A stretch of DNA of 64,000 bases from Aequorivita antarctica. Its GTDB lineage: Bacteria > Bacteroidota > Bacteroidia > Flavobacteriales > Flavobacteriaceae. The notes under the pieces were generated by a model. That model ran no database searches. It had not been told where the DNA came from and worked only from the letters and a program-made list of their open reading frames with translations. The position numbers and the translations under genes are program-made. The DNA lies in the NCBI RefSeq assembly GCF_007997155.1, contig NZ_VORT01000002.1, forward strand, positions 248,001 to 312,000, read 5' to 3'. Below are positions 17,693-26,209 of the stretch, in pieces (position 1 is the stretch's first letter; each line of letters begins with the position of its first letter).

Positions 17693-18189
17693 TTTTGCGT
17701 CAAACTTGCCAATAATTTTTCCAAGTTATTCATTGTCATTGTAAATCCTTCCTTGAAGCCCATTTCAATCATCTTTTCCATTCTAGAAAGTGATTCGTTA
17801 TAAATGGTAATACGCACTTTTGTCTTTCCGTTTTGTTCGCTGAAATTTAGATCCCATTCAGAACCTGGCAATTCTGGGTTTTCATCTTTGTCTGCAAAAG
17901 CATTCCATAGTTTGAAATTAGTTTTTGGACTAATGGAAGTATATTTTTGAATGGACCAATGCTCTTGACCCTCCGGGCTTACCATCGCATAAAATCTTCG
18001 TCCGCCAACTTCAAAATTCATAAGTTTTGTTTTTGAAGCCCAAGGTTTAGGCGCCCACCATTGGTCCAGAATTTCTTGTTTGGTATATGCATCCCAAACC
18101 AAAGGAAGTTCAGCTGCAAATTCTCTGACAATTGTTACCGTTTTAGTTGCTTTCTCCACGGTAAAATCAAATAGCAAATCATTATTCAT
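17689..18189 (-). CDS. SRPBCC (AHSA1/START-like) domain protein
   Basis: A 166-residue single-domain protein of the Bet v1-like SRPBCC fold. AHSA1-type features are visible: [20 protein letters not shown] near residue 35, the [13 protein letters not shown] turn, and the C-terminal [15 protein letters not shown] helix. Such proteins bind hydrophobic ligands, but the ligand is unknown. It is the middle gene of a three-gene operon with overlapping stop and start codons, downstream of an ArsR regulator. This ArsR-SRPBCC pairing is very common in bacteria and suggests that the regulator controls its own operon. Confidence 0.92.
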   Translation of the reverse strand: MNNDLLFDFTVEKATKTVTIVREFAAELPLVWDAYTKQEILDQWWAPKPWASKTKLMNFEVGGRRFYAMVSPEGQEHWSIQKYTSISPKTNFKLWNAFADKDENPELPGSEWDLNFSEQNGKTKVRITIYNESLSRMEKMIEMGFKEGFTMTMNNLEKLLASLTQK

Positions 18190-18506
18190 TTTTTCTGTTT
18201 TTTAGTTGTTGATAATACGTTGTCAAGTTGATTAAATCGCGTTTCCCAAATTTTCCTGTATTGAGCAAGCCATTTATCAATCTCTTTCATTTTTTCAATT
18301 TCAAGTGAGTAGTAAATTTCTCTACCTTGTTGTTCCTGTTTCACCAATTCGCATTCTGTAAGTATGCGAAGGTGTTTAGAAATAGCTTGTCGGCTAGTGT
18401 TGAAGTTTTCAGCAATAGCGTTGGGTGTCATTGCTTGCAATGCAATTAAGGCAATAATAGCCCGTCTTGTGGGGTCGGCAATTGCTTGAAAAATGTCCCT
18501 TCTCAT
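18186..18506 (-). CDS. ArsR-family winged helix transcriptional regulator
   Basis: A 106-residue ArsR-type repressor starting at [18 protein letters not shown]. The helix-turn-helix contains [18 protein letters not shown]. No metal-sensing cysteine pair is seen, so it is probably not a metal sensor. The frame extends to 18569, but I place the start at 18506. Family members begin at this point, and a promoter with a -7 box at 18541-18548 lies inside the longer frame. The SRPBCC gene overlaps its end. Confidence 0.9.
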   Translation of the reverse strand: MRRDIFQAIADPTRRAIIALIALQAMTPNAIAENFNTSRQAISKHLRILTECELVKQEQQGREIYYSLEIEKMKEIDKWLAQYRKIWETRFNQLDNVLSTTKKQKK

Positions 18507-18540
18507 CTCATTAGGTTTTATTTGCGAAACTGTTCGGTTG

Positions 18541-18572
18541 CAAATATAAATGCAACTATTCGGTTTCACAAA
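18541..18572 (-). promoter_or_regulatory. Promoter and likely operator of the ArsR operon
   Basis: On the minus strand, TTTG (18572-18569) is followed after 20 bases by TATATTTG (18548-18541), a good -33/-7 match for Bacteroidota. The -7 box is embedded in the inverted repeat GTTGCA-N8-TGCAAC (as seen on the minus strand, GTTGCATTTATATTTGCAAC), flanked by near-direct repeats of AACCGAA. A repressor bound there would cover the promoter, fitting autoregulation. Confidence 0.6.
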
Positions 18573-18725
18573 TTTTTTAGTTTTTTTTATTGAAATATAT
18601 GGAGGAGTTTTCCATTTTGTGAACTTTTTAAATTGCCACTAACATTTCAGCTATAATTAGTATGGCATTTAAAAAGTGCTATACTCTAGGTTAAGTGACT
18701 AAGCCCCCATTAATTATAGTCATAG

Positions 18726-20162
18726 CTATTCATCTTTTTTATTTATACACCGTCCTCTAGGCTCATCACCCTCATGCAAAACAATTTCGGAATGTAGGAA
18801 CTGTGCAGCGGCGGCTGAATCTTTCACTTTGGAAGCACTGCGTGCTAACATTTCTGATTCAAAATCAGTTAATACACTTTTCCTCACTCCAGTTTCTCTC
18901 CAGTTCGATAAAGGCCTACAACCTCTTGAGATGCCCCGAGCCAGTGCCAGCGCATCCAGCAACGCTTGATTAGCACCCTGTCCTTTGAATGGACTCATAG
19001 GGTGAGCCGCATCTCCAATCAGCGTTATTGGGCCACTTTTCTCTAACAATTCCGGCTTGAGTAATGCTCGGTCATAAACGGGATAGCCAGAAACCTGAGA
19101 TTCTAGGGTAACCGCTAAAATCTGAGGTATGGGATCGTGCCACTGAGTTCTAAGGCAGGCTTCTTTCTTTAGAGCTTGAGCTCCTTGAGCACTCAAGGCC
19201 TGAGCCTCTTCTTCTGGCATTTGGAAGCTAAGTTGCCACATCACCGAGTCTGACGCATAAGGCATCACATAAATCCTTTCATTGCCATTGGCGGTTTGAA
19301 ATACCGTAGCAGAGTCCAACAAATCACTATCGAGACCATCAAGCGCCTCTAATGGACAAATACCCAAAATCACAATACAACCTAGGTACCTTAAAGGGTT
19401 AATATCCTCACCAATGAGCAAGCTTCGCACCGAACTTCTAATACCATCGGCTCCAACCAGAAGGTCTGCCTTCGCTATTTTTATATCTCCGTTTATTTGA
19501 AAGCTTAGATTAACGCTTTTATCTTCACATTCCTTAAAATCTACTAACTGGTGTCCCCACTGAACCACATCATGGCCGCCGAGTTGCTCAAGCAGCGCTA
19601 AGCGCAAGGACTGCCGTGAAATATGTACATTTGTACGCTTTGAAAATGATTGCGCATCTGCATCCATCCACTTTCGCATGCCCCATTCGCCAATCACTTT
19701 TCCATCTGTGGTATGAACCACATGTCTTGTTGAAATTACGCCTTCTTCTAATGAGAAAAGGCCCAAGCCCTCAATGGCTTTACTAGCTTGTTGCAAAGTA
19801 AGTCCATAGCCTTGTGATCGAGCCTCGAAGTTGTTATCGCGTTCATAAAGAGTAAAAGGAATTCCGCGGTGTAAACAAGCCACAGCCAAAGCCACGCCTC
19901 CTATACCACCACCAATAATAGCAATATGTGGGTAGTTATCCTTATCAACTATAGGAGGGCTGTCAGCAGGAACCAACCCAGATCCGTTACAGTTTATGCA
20001 GGAATCTAAGTGACCTTTTGGAGGGACAGGAGCCGTCCCTTCACCCTTCGTTTTTTCAAATTGATTTAATGCTAACTGGTAACGGAGTTTAACTTTCTTG
20101 CGGAGCCTCCGGCTTTTTTTGCCGCGGCCTAAGCATTCCGGGCAAATAGTCCAACTCGTCAT
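18726..20162 (-). CDS. FAD-dependent monooxygenase with N-terminal DnaJ-like zinc motif
   Basis: A 478-residue flavoprotein starting at MTSWTICPEC. Residues 1-60 contain two CxxCxGxG motifs (Cys7/Cys10 and Cys55/Cys58), like half of a DnaJ zinc finger, separated by a basic helix (KKSRRLRKK). From residue 80 it is a class A flavin monooxygenase: GGGIGG at 84-89, the DG motif GADGIRSSVR and the GD motif GDAAHPMSP. Such enzymes hydroxylate aromatic or related ring substrates. The frame continues upstream into the dus gene, but the start at 20162 leaves a clean 32-base gap. By eye its base composition is richer in GC than its neighbours, suggesting horizontal acquisition. Substrate unknown. Confidence 0.82.
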   Translation of the reverse strand: MTSWTICPECLGRGKKSRRLRKKVKLRYQLALNQFEKTKGEGTAPVPPKGHLDSCINCNGSGLVPADSPPIVDKDNYPHIAIIGGGIGGVALAVACLHRGIPFTLYERDNNFEARSQGYGLTLQQASKAIEGLGLFSLEEGVISTRHVVHTTDGKVIGEWGMRKWMDADAQSFSKRTNVHISRQSLRLALLEQLGGHDVVQWGHQLVDFKECEDKSVNLSFQINGDIKIAKADLLVGADGIRSSVRSLLIGEDINPLRYLGCIVILGICPLEALDGLDSDLLDSATVFQTANGNERIYVMPYASDSVMWQLSFQMPEEEAQALSAQGAQALKKEACLRTQWHDPIPQILAVTLESQVSGYPVYDRALLKPELLEKSGPITLIGDAAHPMSPFKGQGANQALLDALALARGISRGCRPLSNWRETGVRKSVLTDFESEMLARSASKVKDSAAAAQFLHSEIVLHEGDEPRGRCINKKDE

Positions 20163-20194
20163 TTCATTTTCCGCCTTATTCAATTCTTCTACAT

Positions 20195-21157
20195 TTAATA
20201 GCTTGCAACTTTCATTTCGGTATTTAAAATTTGAGCAACAGCCTGTTTGTATTTTATAGGATTTGTGGCTTTCTTTATGGCTTTGTATGTTTTCTGCGGA
20301 TTTGATGTTGCTTGGGAAAAGAACTCCCAAAAACCGAGCATTTTCATTTTTATAGGTGTGGGCCCAGACAAATAGGCGTCGTATTGCTGATAAATAGTGT
20401 CGTGAAATTCTGAGAAAATAGCCCATCTGTTTTCGGGATATTCCGTAGTGTTATTTTTGATCATACTAGGTAAAAAAGGATCGGCAATTAAGCCACGGCC
20501 AATCATAAAATGATCAATTGTTGGAAAGCGTTTTTCAATAGCTTTATAAGCGGCAACGCTGGTAATATCTCCGTTATAGTACAACTTGTGTCTGGTACTA
20601 CCAATGCACTTTTCAAAGGCATCTAAATCTACCGGACCTTTGTAAAGTTGCTTTCCTATTCTGGCGTGAATGGCAATGTTTTTAAGGGGATATTTGTCTA
20701 AAATAGGAAAGGCATCTAGAATTTCTTCAGCGTTCTCGTATCCCATCCGCATTTTCATTGAAACCAAAATATCTGTTTCGTTGTGGGCTTTGTGTAAAAC
20801 CTCGTTTATTTTTGAGGGATTGCAGATTAGGCCAGAGCCCATTCCAGATTTGGCAACCATTGGGTACGGGCAACCTAAATTCCAATTCAATTCTTTATAA
20901 CCTAAACTTAGCACGTATTTGGCAACATATACAAATTCATCGGCATCATTAGTAATTATTTGTGGTATCACCTCTAAGCTTGTGTTGTTTTGGGGTAATA
21001 TATCATTTTGATAGGATTGCTTAATCTTCAGTTTTCCATTCAGCCTAATATACGGCGAATAGAATGTATCAATCCCACCAAAGTAATGATTGAACGCATT
21101 GCGAAACCTGTAATCTGTAAAACCCTGTAAAGGGGATGAAAGTAGAGTAGAAGCCAT
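20195..21157 (-). CDS. tRNA-dihydrouridine synthase
   Basis: A 320-residue FMN enzyme that reduces uridine to dihydrouridine in tRNA D-loops. Visible features are SPLQGFTDYRFRN at the N terminus (substrate/FMN start of Dus), the active-site Cys96 in NWNLGCPYPMVAKSGMGSGL, the SMKMRMG strand, and GRGLIADPFLP. It looks closest to the DusC-like group, which is short at about 310-320 residues, but the target position cannot be read from the sequence. It is followed by the FAD monooxygenase gene after 32 bases, so the two may be co-transcribed. Confidence 0.93.
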   Translation of the reverse strand: MASTLLSSPLQGFTDYRFRNAFNHYFGGIDTFYSPYIRLNGKLKIKQSYQNDILPQNNTSLEVIPQIITNDADEFVYVAKYVLSLGYKELNWNLGCPYPMVAKSGMGSGLICNPSKINEVLHKAHNETDILVSMKMRMGYENAEEILDAFPILDKYPLKNIAIHARIGKQLYKGPVDLDAFEKCIGSTRHKLYYNGDITSVAAYKAIEKRFPTIDHFMIGRGLIADPFLPSMIKNNTTEYPENRWAIFSEFHDTIYQQYDAYLSGPTPIKMKMLGFWEFFSQATSNPQKTYKAIKKATNPIKYKQAVAQILNTEMKVASY

Positions 21158-21382
21158 CTTATTGTTTAGTCGGGCAAAGATAGGACAATTGAGTGATGGT
21201 TTTTATAAACGAATAGTAGCTATCTGTATCTTATGAAGTAGATTTTAAAATGAGTAAATAAATAATTCTTATTACTGAAGACGACGTTTATGTTTAAGGA
21301 TGGTTGCTTATAAGCTACTAATTTCCTAAAAATGGAACGAACGAAGCATTTATTTTACACGTTCTTAGCAATATGCAATTTA

Positions 21383-22330
21383 TTATTCAGCTTTATTCCA
21401 TTCTAAATAAACATTTGCTACCGAGGGATGTACTTCTTTATTTAACATGCTAATAAATGCTTCAACATTCATTTCTTCTTGATGATTTTCTAAAGCTCTC
21501 CAAAGTTTTTGCAATACCTCTTTTCCAGCACTATTGTAAATATCTTTGGCGGCTGAATGGAGTTTGCTTTGATACCATCCGTAATTTTTAGGTCCCATCC
21601 CCAAAGTTGGATACAATTCTTCAAAGTCTTTTAAACTAGTATATTTATATGCTGCCGTACCGGCTCCTACTACCATATTAGGAAAAGCTTCCAAAGCTGA
21701 CAAAAGTTCGGGTTGTTTTTCGGCTATATACGCATGCAACATGATGTTTACAAACAATTCACCCATCAAATAGTTATGCATTTTCAGACCAGCCTGTGCC
21801 GTATAGGAATGTCCCATTTCATGAAGGGCGAGCAAATCAAAGAAGGGCATCATGCTGAAAGAACCGTCTGGTTTACCATAAGCTTTTATAACTTCTGTTG
21901 CGATAGGGGATGGAAGTTGTTCTATAGGGGGCAAAAAACTGCGCCAAAAATCATTGTCTTCGGCTGCAATTACCAAGTGACCACTATCTACATTATGGGG
22001 AAATCCATAGACCTCTTGAAGCGGTTTGGCGGCAAAATCTTTCCAGTCTTGAGGGGCAAGTATATACAGTGTAGTTTTGGGTGTAAATCCTATCTCTTTT
22101 TGAAAATAAGTTCCGGCATTGTCCATAAAAACAGCAATACTATTAGCTCTTTCCTCTTGGCCCTGACTATAATAGAATGTTTGCGTAAAACCTGTTAACT
22201 CTTCCAGGTGTAAGGGTTTGGTTATTGTGTTTAAAGTATCTTGTGCAAAAGAAAAATCACAAAACAAAAGGAATACTATGGTGATGCGAATTGCACTGAT
22301 CATTATGCTGTTTTTTGAATTTGCTGTCAT
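21383..22330 (-). CDS. Secreted gluzincin-like putative metallopeptidase
   Basis: Read from the second methionine (MTANSKNSIM...), the protein has about 315 residues; the frame also starts nine residues earlier and the true start is uncertain. A signal peptide ends near ...CDFSFAQ. In the longest numbering HEMGH (residues 179-183) is a zinc-binding HExxH motif, and MGELFVN (Glu200) supplies a plausible third ligand as in gluzincins. No other peptidase domain marker was recognised. It follows an AraC-family regulator with a gap of 57 bases or less, on the same strand, so the two are likely co-transcribed. Peptidase activity is inferred from the motif only. Confidence 0.7.
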   Translation of the reverse strand: MTANSKNSIMISAIRITIVFLLFCDFSFAQDTLNTITKPLHLEELTGFTQTFYYSQGQEERANSIAVFMDNAGTYFQKEIGFTPKTTLYILAPQDWKDFAAKPLQEVYGFPHNVDSGHLVIAAEDNDFWRSFLPPIEQLPSPIATEVIKAYGKPDGSFSMMPFFDLLALHEMGHSYTAQAGLKMHNYLMGELFVNIMLHAYIAEKQPELLSALEAFPNMVVGAGTAAYKYTSLKDFEELYPTLGMGPKNYGWYQSKLHSAAKDIYNSAGKEVLQKLWRALENHQEEMNVEAFISMLNKEVHPSVANVYLEWNKAE

Positions 22331-22387
22331 GTTTTTTAACAAAGATATGTGGAGCACATAGGGTCTGCATAGTAAAAAATAGACAAC

Positions 22388-23215
22388 TTAATATCGCAGG
22401 TCTTTTTGCATCCGCAAAGGTGTGGACAGAAGTTGCTGCTCAATTACGGAAGGATTTACCCCAGCAAAGGTTTTGAAATCCCTAATCATATGCATCTGAT
22501 CATAGTACCCTGCTTCGTAAGCTATTTGTGTCCAATTAAGTTCTGGGCAAGATTCGTGCAATCTGTAAGCTTTTGAAAATTTTAAAATACGTGCAAATAG
22601 TTTTGGATTCATCCCAATTCTTTCTTTGCACTTCCTTTCGAATTGTTTTATACTCAAACACGAAACCGAGGCGGTTTTTTCGATGGGCATATTGCCGTTA
22701 TGGGTCATGAGCAGGCGCAAGGCAGCATCAACGGGCAATACTCCTTTAAGTTTCGTAACTTGATTTAAAAGGAATTTCTCTACAATATTTTTTCCTTCCT
22801 CTATATTAGGGGTGTTCTGCAATTGCTCGTTGATACTCCTCATTTCGCTACCGAAGAAATCGAGTGCATCAAAACCAGCATCGAACAGTTCATGCATGGG
22901 GATGCCCAACATACGATACATGCCACCTGGAAGAAAATCGACACGTATTGCCGTTAACTGACGATGTACTTTGATGTTCACACGCGAAAACTGGGGACCT
23001 ATTAGTACCGTAAGTGGCTGTTTTTGAAAATCACCTTCCACTACCTTTCCCATGGACACAGGATGATTGCAGTAAAACATCAACGATTGAAATGGAGTAG
23101 GAGGATAAGGTGTTACCACATCATTAATACCCTCGGGAAGCAAGACGTTTACAGTGGATATGTTTAAAACATATTCCTGAAGGGCAGCGCGCGGTGTGTA
23201 TACTTTTACCTCCAA
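22388..23215 (-). CDS. AraC-family transcriptional regulator
   Basis: A 275-residue regulator. The C-terminal 100 residues form the double helix-turn-helix, with LSIKQFERKCKERIGMNPK and WTQIAYEAGYYDQMHMIRDFK. The N-terminal part (KVYTPRAALQEYV, LTVLIGPQF) matches the DUF6597-type sensor domain found with many Bacteroidota AraC proteins, whose ligand is not known. It is upstream of the putative metallopeptidase gene on the same strand and may regulate it. Confidence 0.92.
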   Translation of the reverse strand: MEVKVYTPRAALQEYVLNISTVNVLLPEGINDVVTPYPPTPFQSLMFYCNHPVSMGKVVEGDFQKQPLTVLIGPQFSRVNIKVHRQLTAIRVDFLPGGMYRMLGIPMHELFDAGFDALDFFGSEMRSINEQLQNTPNIEEGKNIVEKFLLNQVTKLKGVLPVDAALRLLMTHNGNMPIEKTASVSCLSIKQFERKCKERIGMNPKLFARILKFSKAYRLHESCPELNWTQIAYEAGYYDQMHMIRDFKTFAGVNPSVIEQQLLSTPLRMQKDLRY

Positions 23216-23250
23216 TTTAAGTGCTATTGAATTTTATCTAAATGGCTTTT

Positions 23251-23420
23251 TATGCTTGTGCACAACGTTTAGCATAAAAGAAGTAGGGCTGTAAATAAAC
23301 AATTATGTTTCGGATTATCCACAAGCCAAATCTTTTGTATTTTGTTTTAAATTATTTTTCTAAAAGCCAAATCAAAAGATTTGGCGACCTCGCAAATATG
23401 CCTGAAACATTGGGTTTAGC
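23251..23420. repeat. Inverted-repeat-rich intergenic module (cassette boundary candidate)
   Basis: An ORF-free stretch dense in hairpins. It holds TATGCTTGTGCACAACGTTTAGCATA (arms TATGC / GCATA), then CCAAATCTTTTG near 23325 and its complement CAAAAGATTTGG near 23375, and an inner GCCAAATC-AAAA-GATTTGGC hairpin. Similar sequences recur between genes in Flavobacteriaceae as I remember them. They are located immediately outside the inverted repeat that bounds the membrane-protein gene. Confidence 0.5.
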
Positions 23421-23439
23421 ACTTACTTGCCCTATTTTT

Positions 23440-24105
23440 TTATACATTGTTGCCAGTAGTTTTTTCTCGAAATATCATTTTCAAATCCACTATAAGATAA
23501 AAGGAAACCATTGCAAGGCTTCCTAATGCCAAAATATATTGTCCGTTCGGAATGATTAAAAAAACATTTATTCCGATTAGAAATAAGCAAAATGGATATG
23601 TGAAAAGTCTAATTAAAATGTTTTTGGCAGACCACTCTTTTTCAGGTTTCTTCTCTTCAATTTCTATATCTAATTGTTCAAATATATCGTCGAGTTGATT
23701 TCGTTTTTCAAAAAGGTATAATTTCCGAAAAATAAAAATCAAAATAAATAAGAAAATAATTACCACGGAAATTGGCAACCAATAACTTAAATAGTCGAAT
23801 TCGGTAGGGTTTTTTGGAAAAATACCGATTATAAATCCACAAGATATAAGTCCAATCAGCAATTTAGCAATGGGATTAAGTTTGCCCGTTATATTTATCA
23901 AATGATTATTTGCATTGAACTCAAATCTAAAAACAGGATAAAATCCTCCATTCCAAAAACTCTGTTTCCAAACTTTTATAAAGCTTCTACTAATTTCGCC
24001 TTGCGCTCGGTAATCACGAGAAATAAAATTCCATAAATGATTGAGAAAAGAATCTGCTTTCTTTATTTCAATTAGTTTCTCTACGTCTTTTTTGGTTACT
24101 TCCAA
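23440..24105 (-). CDS. Orphan membrane protein inside inverted repeats
   Basis: A 221-residue protein of unknown function. It has a charged N terminus and four hydrophobic segments: two around residues 80-125 and two around residues 168-208. No known domain is recognised. Its C terminus (TTGNNV) is encoded by the flanking repeat itself, since the stop lies inside TATACATTGTTGCCAGTA (23441-23458). The matching inverted copy is at 24119-24137, just before its start codon. The arrangement is that of an accessory cassette rather than a core gene. Confidence 0.65.
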   Translation of the reverse strand: MEVTKKDVEKLIEIKKADSFLNHLWNFISRDYRAQGEISRSFIKVWKQSFWNGGFYPVFRFEFNANNHLINITGKLNPIAKLLIGLISCGFIIGIFPKNPTEFDYLSYWLPISVVIIFLFILIFIFRKLYLFEKRNQLDDIFEQLDIEIEEKKPEKEWSAKNILIRLFTYPFCLFLIGINVFLIIPNGQYILALGSLAMVSFYLIVDLKMIFREKTTGNNV

Positions 24106-24137
24106 GATTCTTTCAAATTACTGGCAACATGTGTATA
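23441..24137. mobile_element. Cassette-like unit bounded by 18-19 bp inverted repeats (candidate)
   Basis: The left end TATACATTGTTGCCAGTA (23441-23458) and the right end, read on the minus strand as TATACACATGTTGCCAGTA (24137-24119), are near-perfect inverted copies. They enclose one orphan membrane-protein gene. No transposase or integrase is encoded, and target-site duplications were not identified. Mobility is an inference from the symmetry and content. Confidence 0.4.
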
Positions 24138-24435
24138 AATGCAACTGTTACATTTATACGCCCTTATAGGGTTATATTGTTTAACTCCAAATATAGCTAA
24201 AAACCCAACTACTTCCGCCTTAACTCCATAAGCGTTGCCAGCTTGGTGTTCAGCAGTTAGTTTTTGGCCTCCATAGTGACAATAAATCCTGTATATCTAA
24301 ACCTTTATCATATTGCGAATTCGCTAGCTCAAAAGCCATTGGATGAAATTCTATTAGTTTCAAAAAAAAAGGATTACGTATTTACGTAAACCTTAATTGG
24401 AAATAGTAATAAAAAAAACTTTAATCTATCTTCAT
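24106..24435. other. Gene-poor stretch with hairpins and a possible 37-residue frame
   Basis: This 330-base interval begins with the right inverted repeat and a perfect 9-bp hairpin (GTATAAATG / CATTTATAC, 24133-24159). GTTGCCAGC with a nearby TGTTCAGCAGTTAG lies around 24231-24260 and resembles the other repeat sites. A minus-strand frame from TTG at 24363 (or ATG at 24339) to a stop at 24250 encodes a 29-37 residue peptide (FHPMAFELANSQYDKG...), preceded by the palindrome TTTACGTAAA (24381-24390). It may be a truncated gene or chance. No terminator or RNA gene is evident. Confidence 0.45.
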
Positions 24436-26043
24436 TTAATTCTCTATAATTAATTTATGCGTTACTTTTCCAGTTGAAGTTTCAAGAGTGATTAGATACA
24501 CACCTCCTTTGGTAAGATTTTTAATTTCCTTTGAATAATTGTTTTTACCTGCTTTTAAATTTTTCAAAACAACTTTATCTACTAGCACTCCTTTAACATC
24601 GAAAACGGAAATTTTCACATCATCTTTTTCTATTAAATTAAATTGTAGATTTAAAATTCCGTCATTTGGATTTGGATAAATTTTTAAATTAAGCACATCT
24701 GTACTTGCGGCGTTAAAGTCATCAATTGATAGTGGGGAAGCTGCTTTTATAAATACTTTAAATATCTGGTTGTTTGCCGTACTTTGAGTTCCATCATTAA
24801 TGAAAAAAATGTTTGGCTGAGAACTACTAATCCCACCAAATATATACCCTATTAAGGTATTTTCATTTGTAATGTTGTCTAGTTTAAAAACCATATTTTC
24901 AAAATGCGGGAAATTTAAATTTGGAATAAACTCTGCGCCAGATCCAAGTAATGCGGGCATTTCTATTGGTAATTTATGCTCAGACATTACGCCATTGGCA
25001 TCTCTTGTAACTCGTGCTATTGTATTTACAAAAGGCACATTGTCATCCTGAACTAAGGTGCCATTATTATCATAAAATTGAGCAATGCCTCCAAAAAACA
25101 CTGAGTGCATTTCATTTTCTGTTATTGAATATATTGGCAATACGGGACAATGATAATGATTGTAATATTGTTGAAATGCATTATTTACAGCATATCCATC
25201 AGAAGCTACAGTAACAGAGTTTAAAAAAGGTAAATCTATAGTTTGTTGAAAAACTCCTGAAAACATAGTGATACCTTCTGTTCCATCTGGTAATATTTGA
25301 CTTTCTGCATTATAATCTCTTCGATGCAAATTTTCAGTATCTGTATAAGATGGCAGGTGATTAATTGTTATGGAAGTTCCATTATCTGCGATTGTAAATC
25401 TTCTAATTTGATTGGAATATTCCTGAACAAATGTTGGTCCGTTATTGGGGTTATATCTACCAATAAATTTTTGCCCACCAAGCAAATGATAAACATCATA
25501 TATCTTATTTAATCCACCACCTGTAACTTGAAATTGAGGGTCTGCAATTTGCCTAAAATAGCTTGAAAAGCTTGAGTTTGTTACAATGGCATTAATTACA
25601 TCAGAAACTTTTATTGCAGTAAGATTGGCATATGTTGTATGATCACCTGCTGTTGCACTATATCCATAACCACCTATACAATATAAATAATCTCCTTCTT
25701 GAAAAAACTCCATATTAGTGGAACTTAATTGTTCTTGGATTCCTGTTGGCAATGAAGTAAGTGGTGCTGACCATTTTTGTTCTGTGAGTGGATCTATAAC
25801 AATTAATTGATTGTTATTTCCCGCGATATCAAAAGCGGCCCAAGGCTGTCTTCGGTGCAATCCATCTAAACGGCCACCAACAATAAGCCATTTGCCATTG
25901 TCTTGGCCAACGGCATATGATTGAATTCCTCCTAAACCATTAATATTTATTGGCTCTATGCTAAGTTCAAAAGGAGCTGTTTGCGAAAAGCTGCAAAATG
26001 AAATTAATGTTGCTGCTACTAATAATATAATTCTTTGCATCAT
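24436..26043 (-). CDS. Secreted protein with type IX secretion (Por) sorting domain
   Basis: A 535-residue exported protein. The signal peptide is at residues 1-20 (ending SFCSFSQ). The last 80 residues are a T9SS type A sorting domain (KIYPNPNDGILNLQF, VFDVKGVLV, GVYLITLETSTGKVTHKLIIEN), which directs passage across the outer membrane and removal of the domain. The body has several stretches that read like Kelch-type beta-propeller blades (SYAVGQDNGKWLIVGGRLDG, YLYCIGGYGY, YHLLGGQKFIGRYN), but the repeat is irregular. Function unknown. The start may be either of the first two methionines. Confidence 0.85.
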   Translation of the reverse strand: MMQRIILLVAATLISFCSFSQTAPFELSIEPININGLGGIQSYAVGQDNGKWLIVGGRLDGLHRRQPWAAFDIAGNNNQLIVIDPLTEQKWSAPLTSLPTGIQEQLSSTNMEFFQEGDYLYCIGGYGYSATAGDHTTYANLTAIKVSDVINAIVTNSSFSSYFRQIADPQFQVTGGGLNKIYDVYHLLGGQKFIGRYNPNNGPTFVQEYSNQIRRFTIADNGTSITINHLPSYTDTENLHRRDYNAESQILPDGTEGITMFSGVFQQTIDLPFLNSVTVASDGYAVNNAFQQYYNHYHCPVLPIYSITENEMHSVFFGGIAQFYDNNGTLVQDDNVPFVNTIARVTRDANGVMSEHKLPIEMPALLGSGAEFIPNLNFPHFENMVFKLDNITNENTLIGYIFGGISSSQPNIFFINDGTQSTANNQIFKVFIKAASPLSIDDFNAASTDVLNLKIYPNPNDGILNLQFNLIEKDDVKISVFDVKGVLVDKVVLKNLKAGKNNYSKEIKNLTKGGVYLITLETSTGKVTHKLIIEN

Positions 26044-26154
26044 TCTTAAGTTTTAATCAAAATTAATTGTTAAAAATGATTTGTTTTGTAGCCTTTGTTA
26101 CAAACGGGCTTGTTTTTTAAAAAAATATCAGACTATATTAGTAAAGGCTTTTAA

Positions 26155-26190
26155 TAAAAAAACCCCCACGTTTAAAAGTAGGGGTTTTTT
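26155..26190 (-). terminator. Terminator after ridA
   Basis: AAAAAACCCC..AC and GT..GGGGTTTTTT pair across an 8-base loop with one mismatch, followed on the minus strand by a T run. It lies 20 bases after the ridA stop. Confidence 0.75.
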
Positions 26191-26209
26191 AAAATTTTCT
26201 AATAGTCAC

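Noticed and set aside
18507-18569. N-terminal extension of the ArsR frame
   Set aside because: The region contains the promoter; the family begins at MRRDIF.
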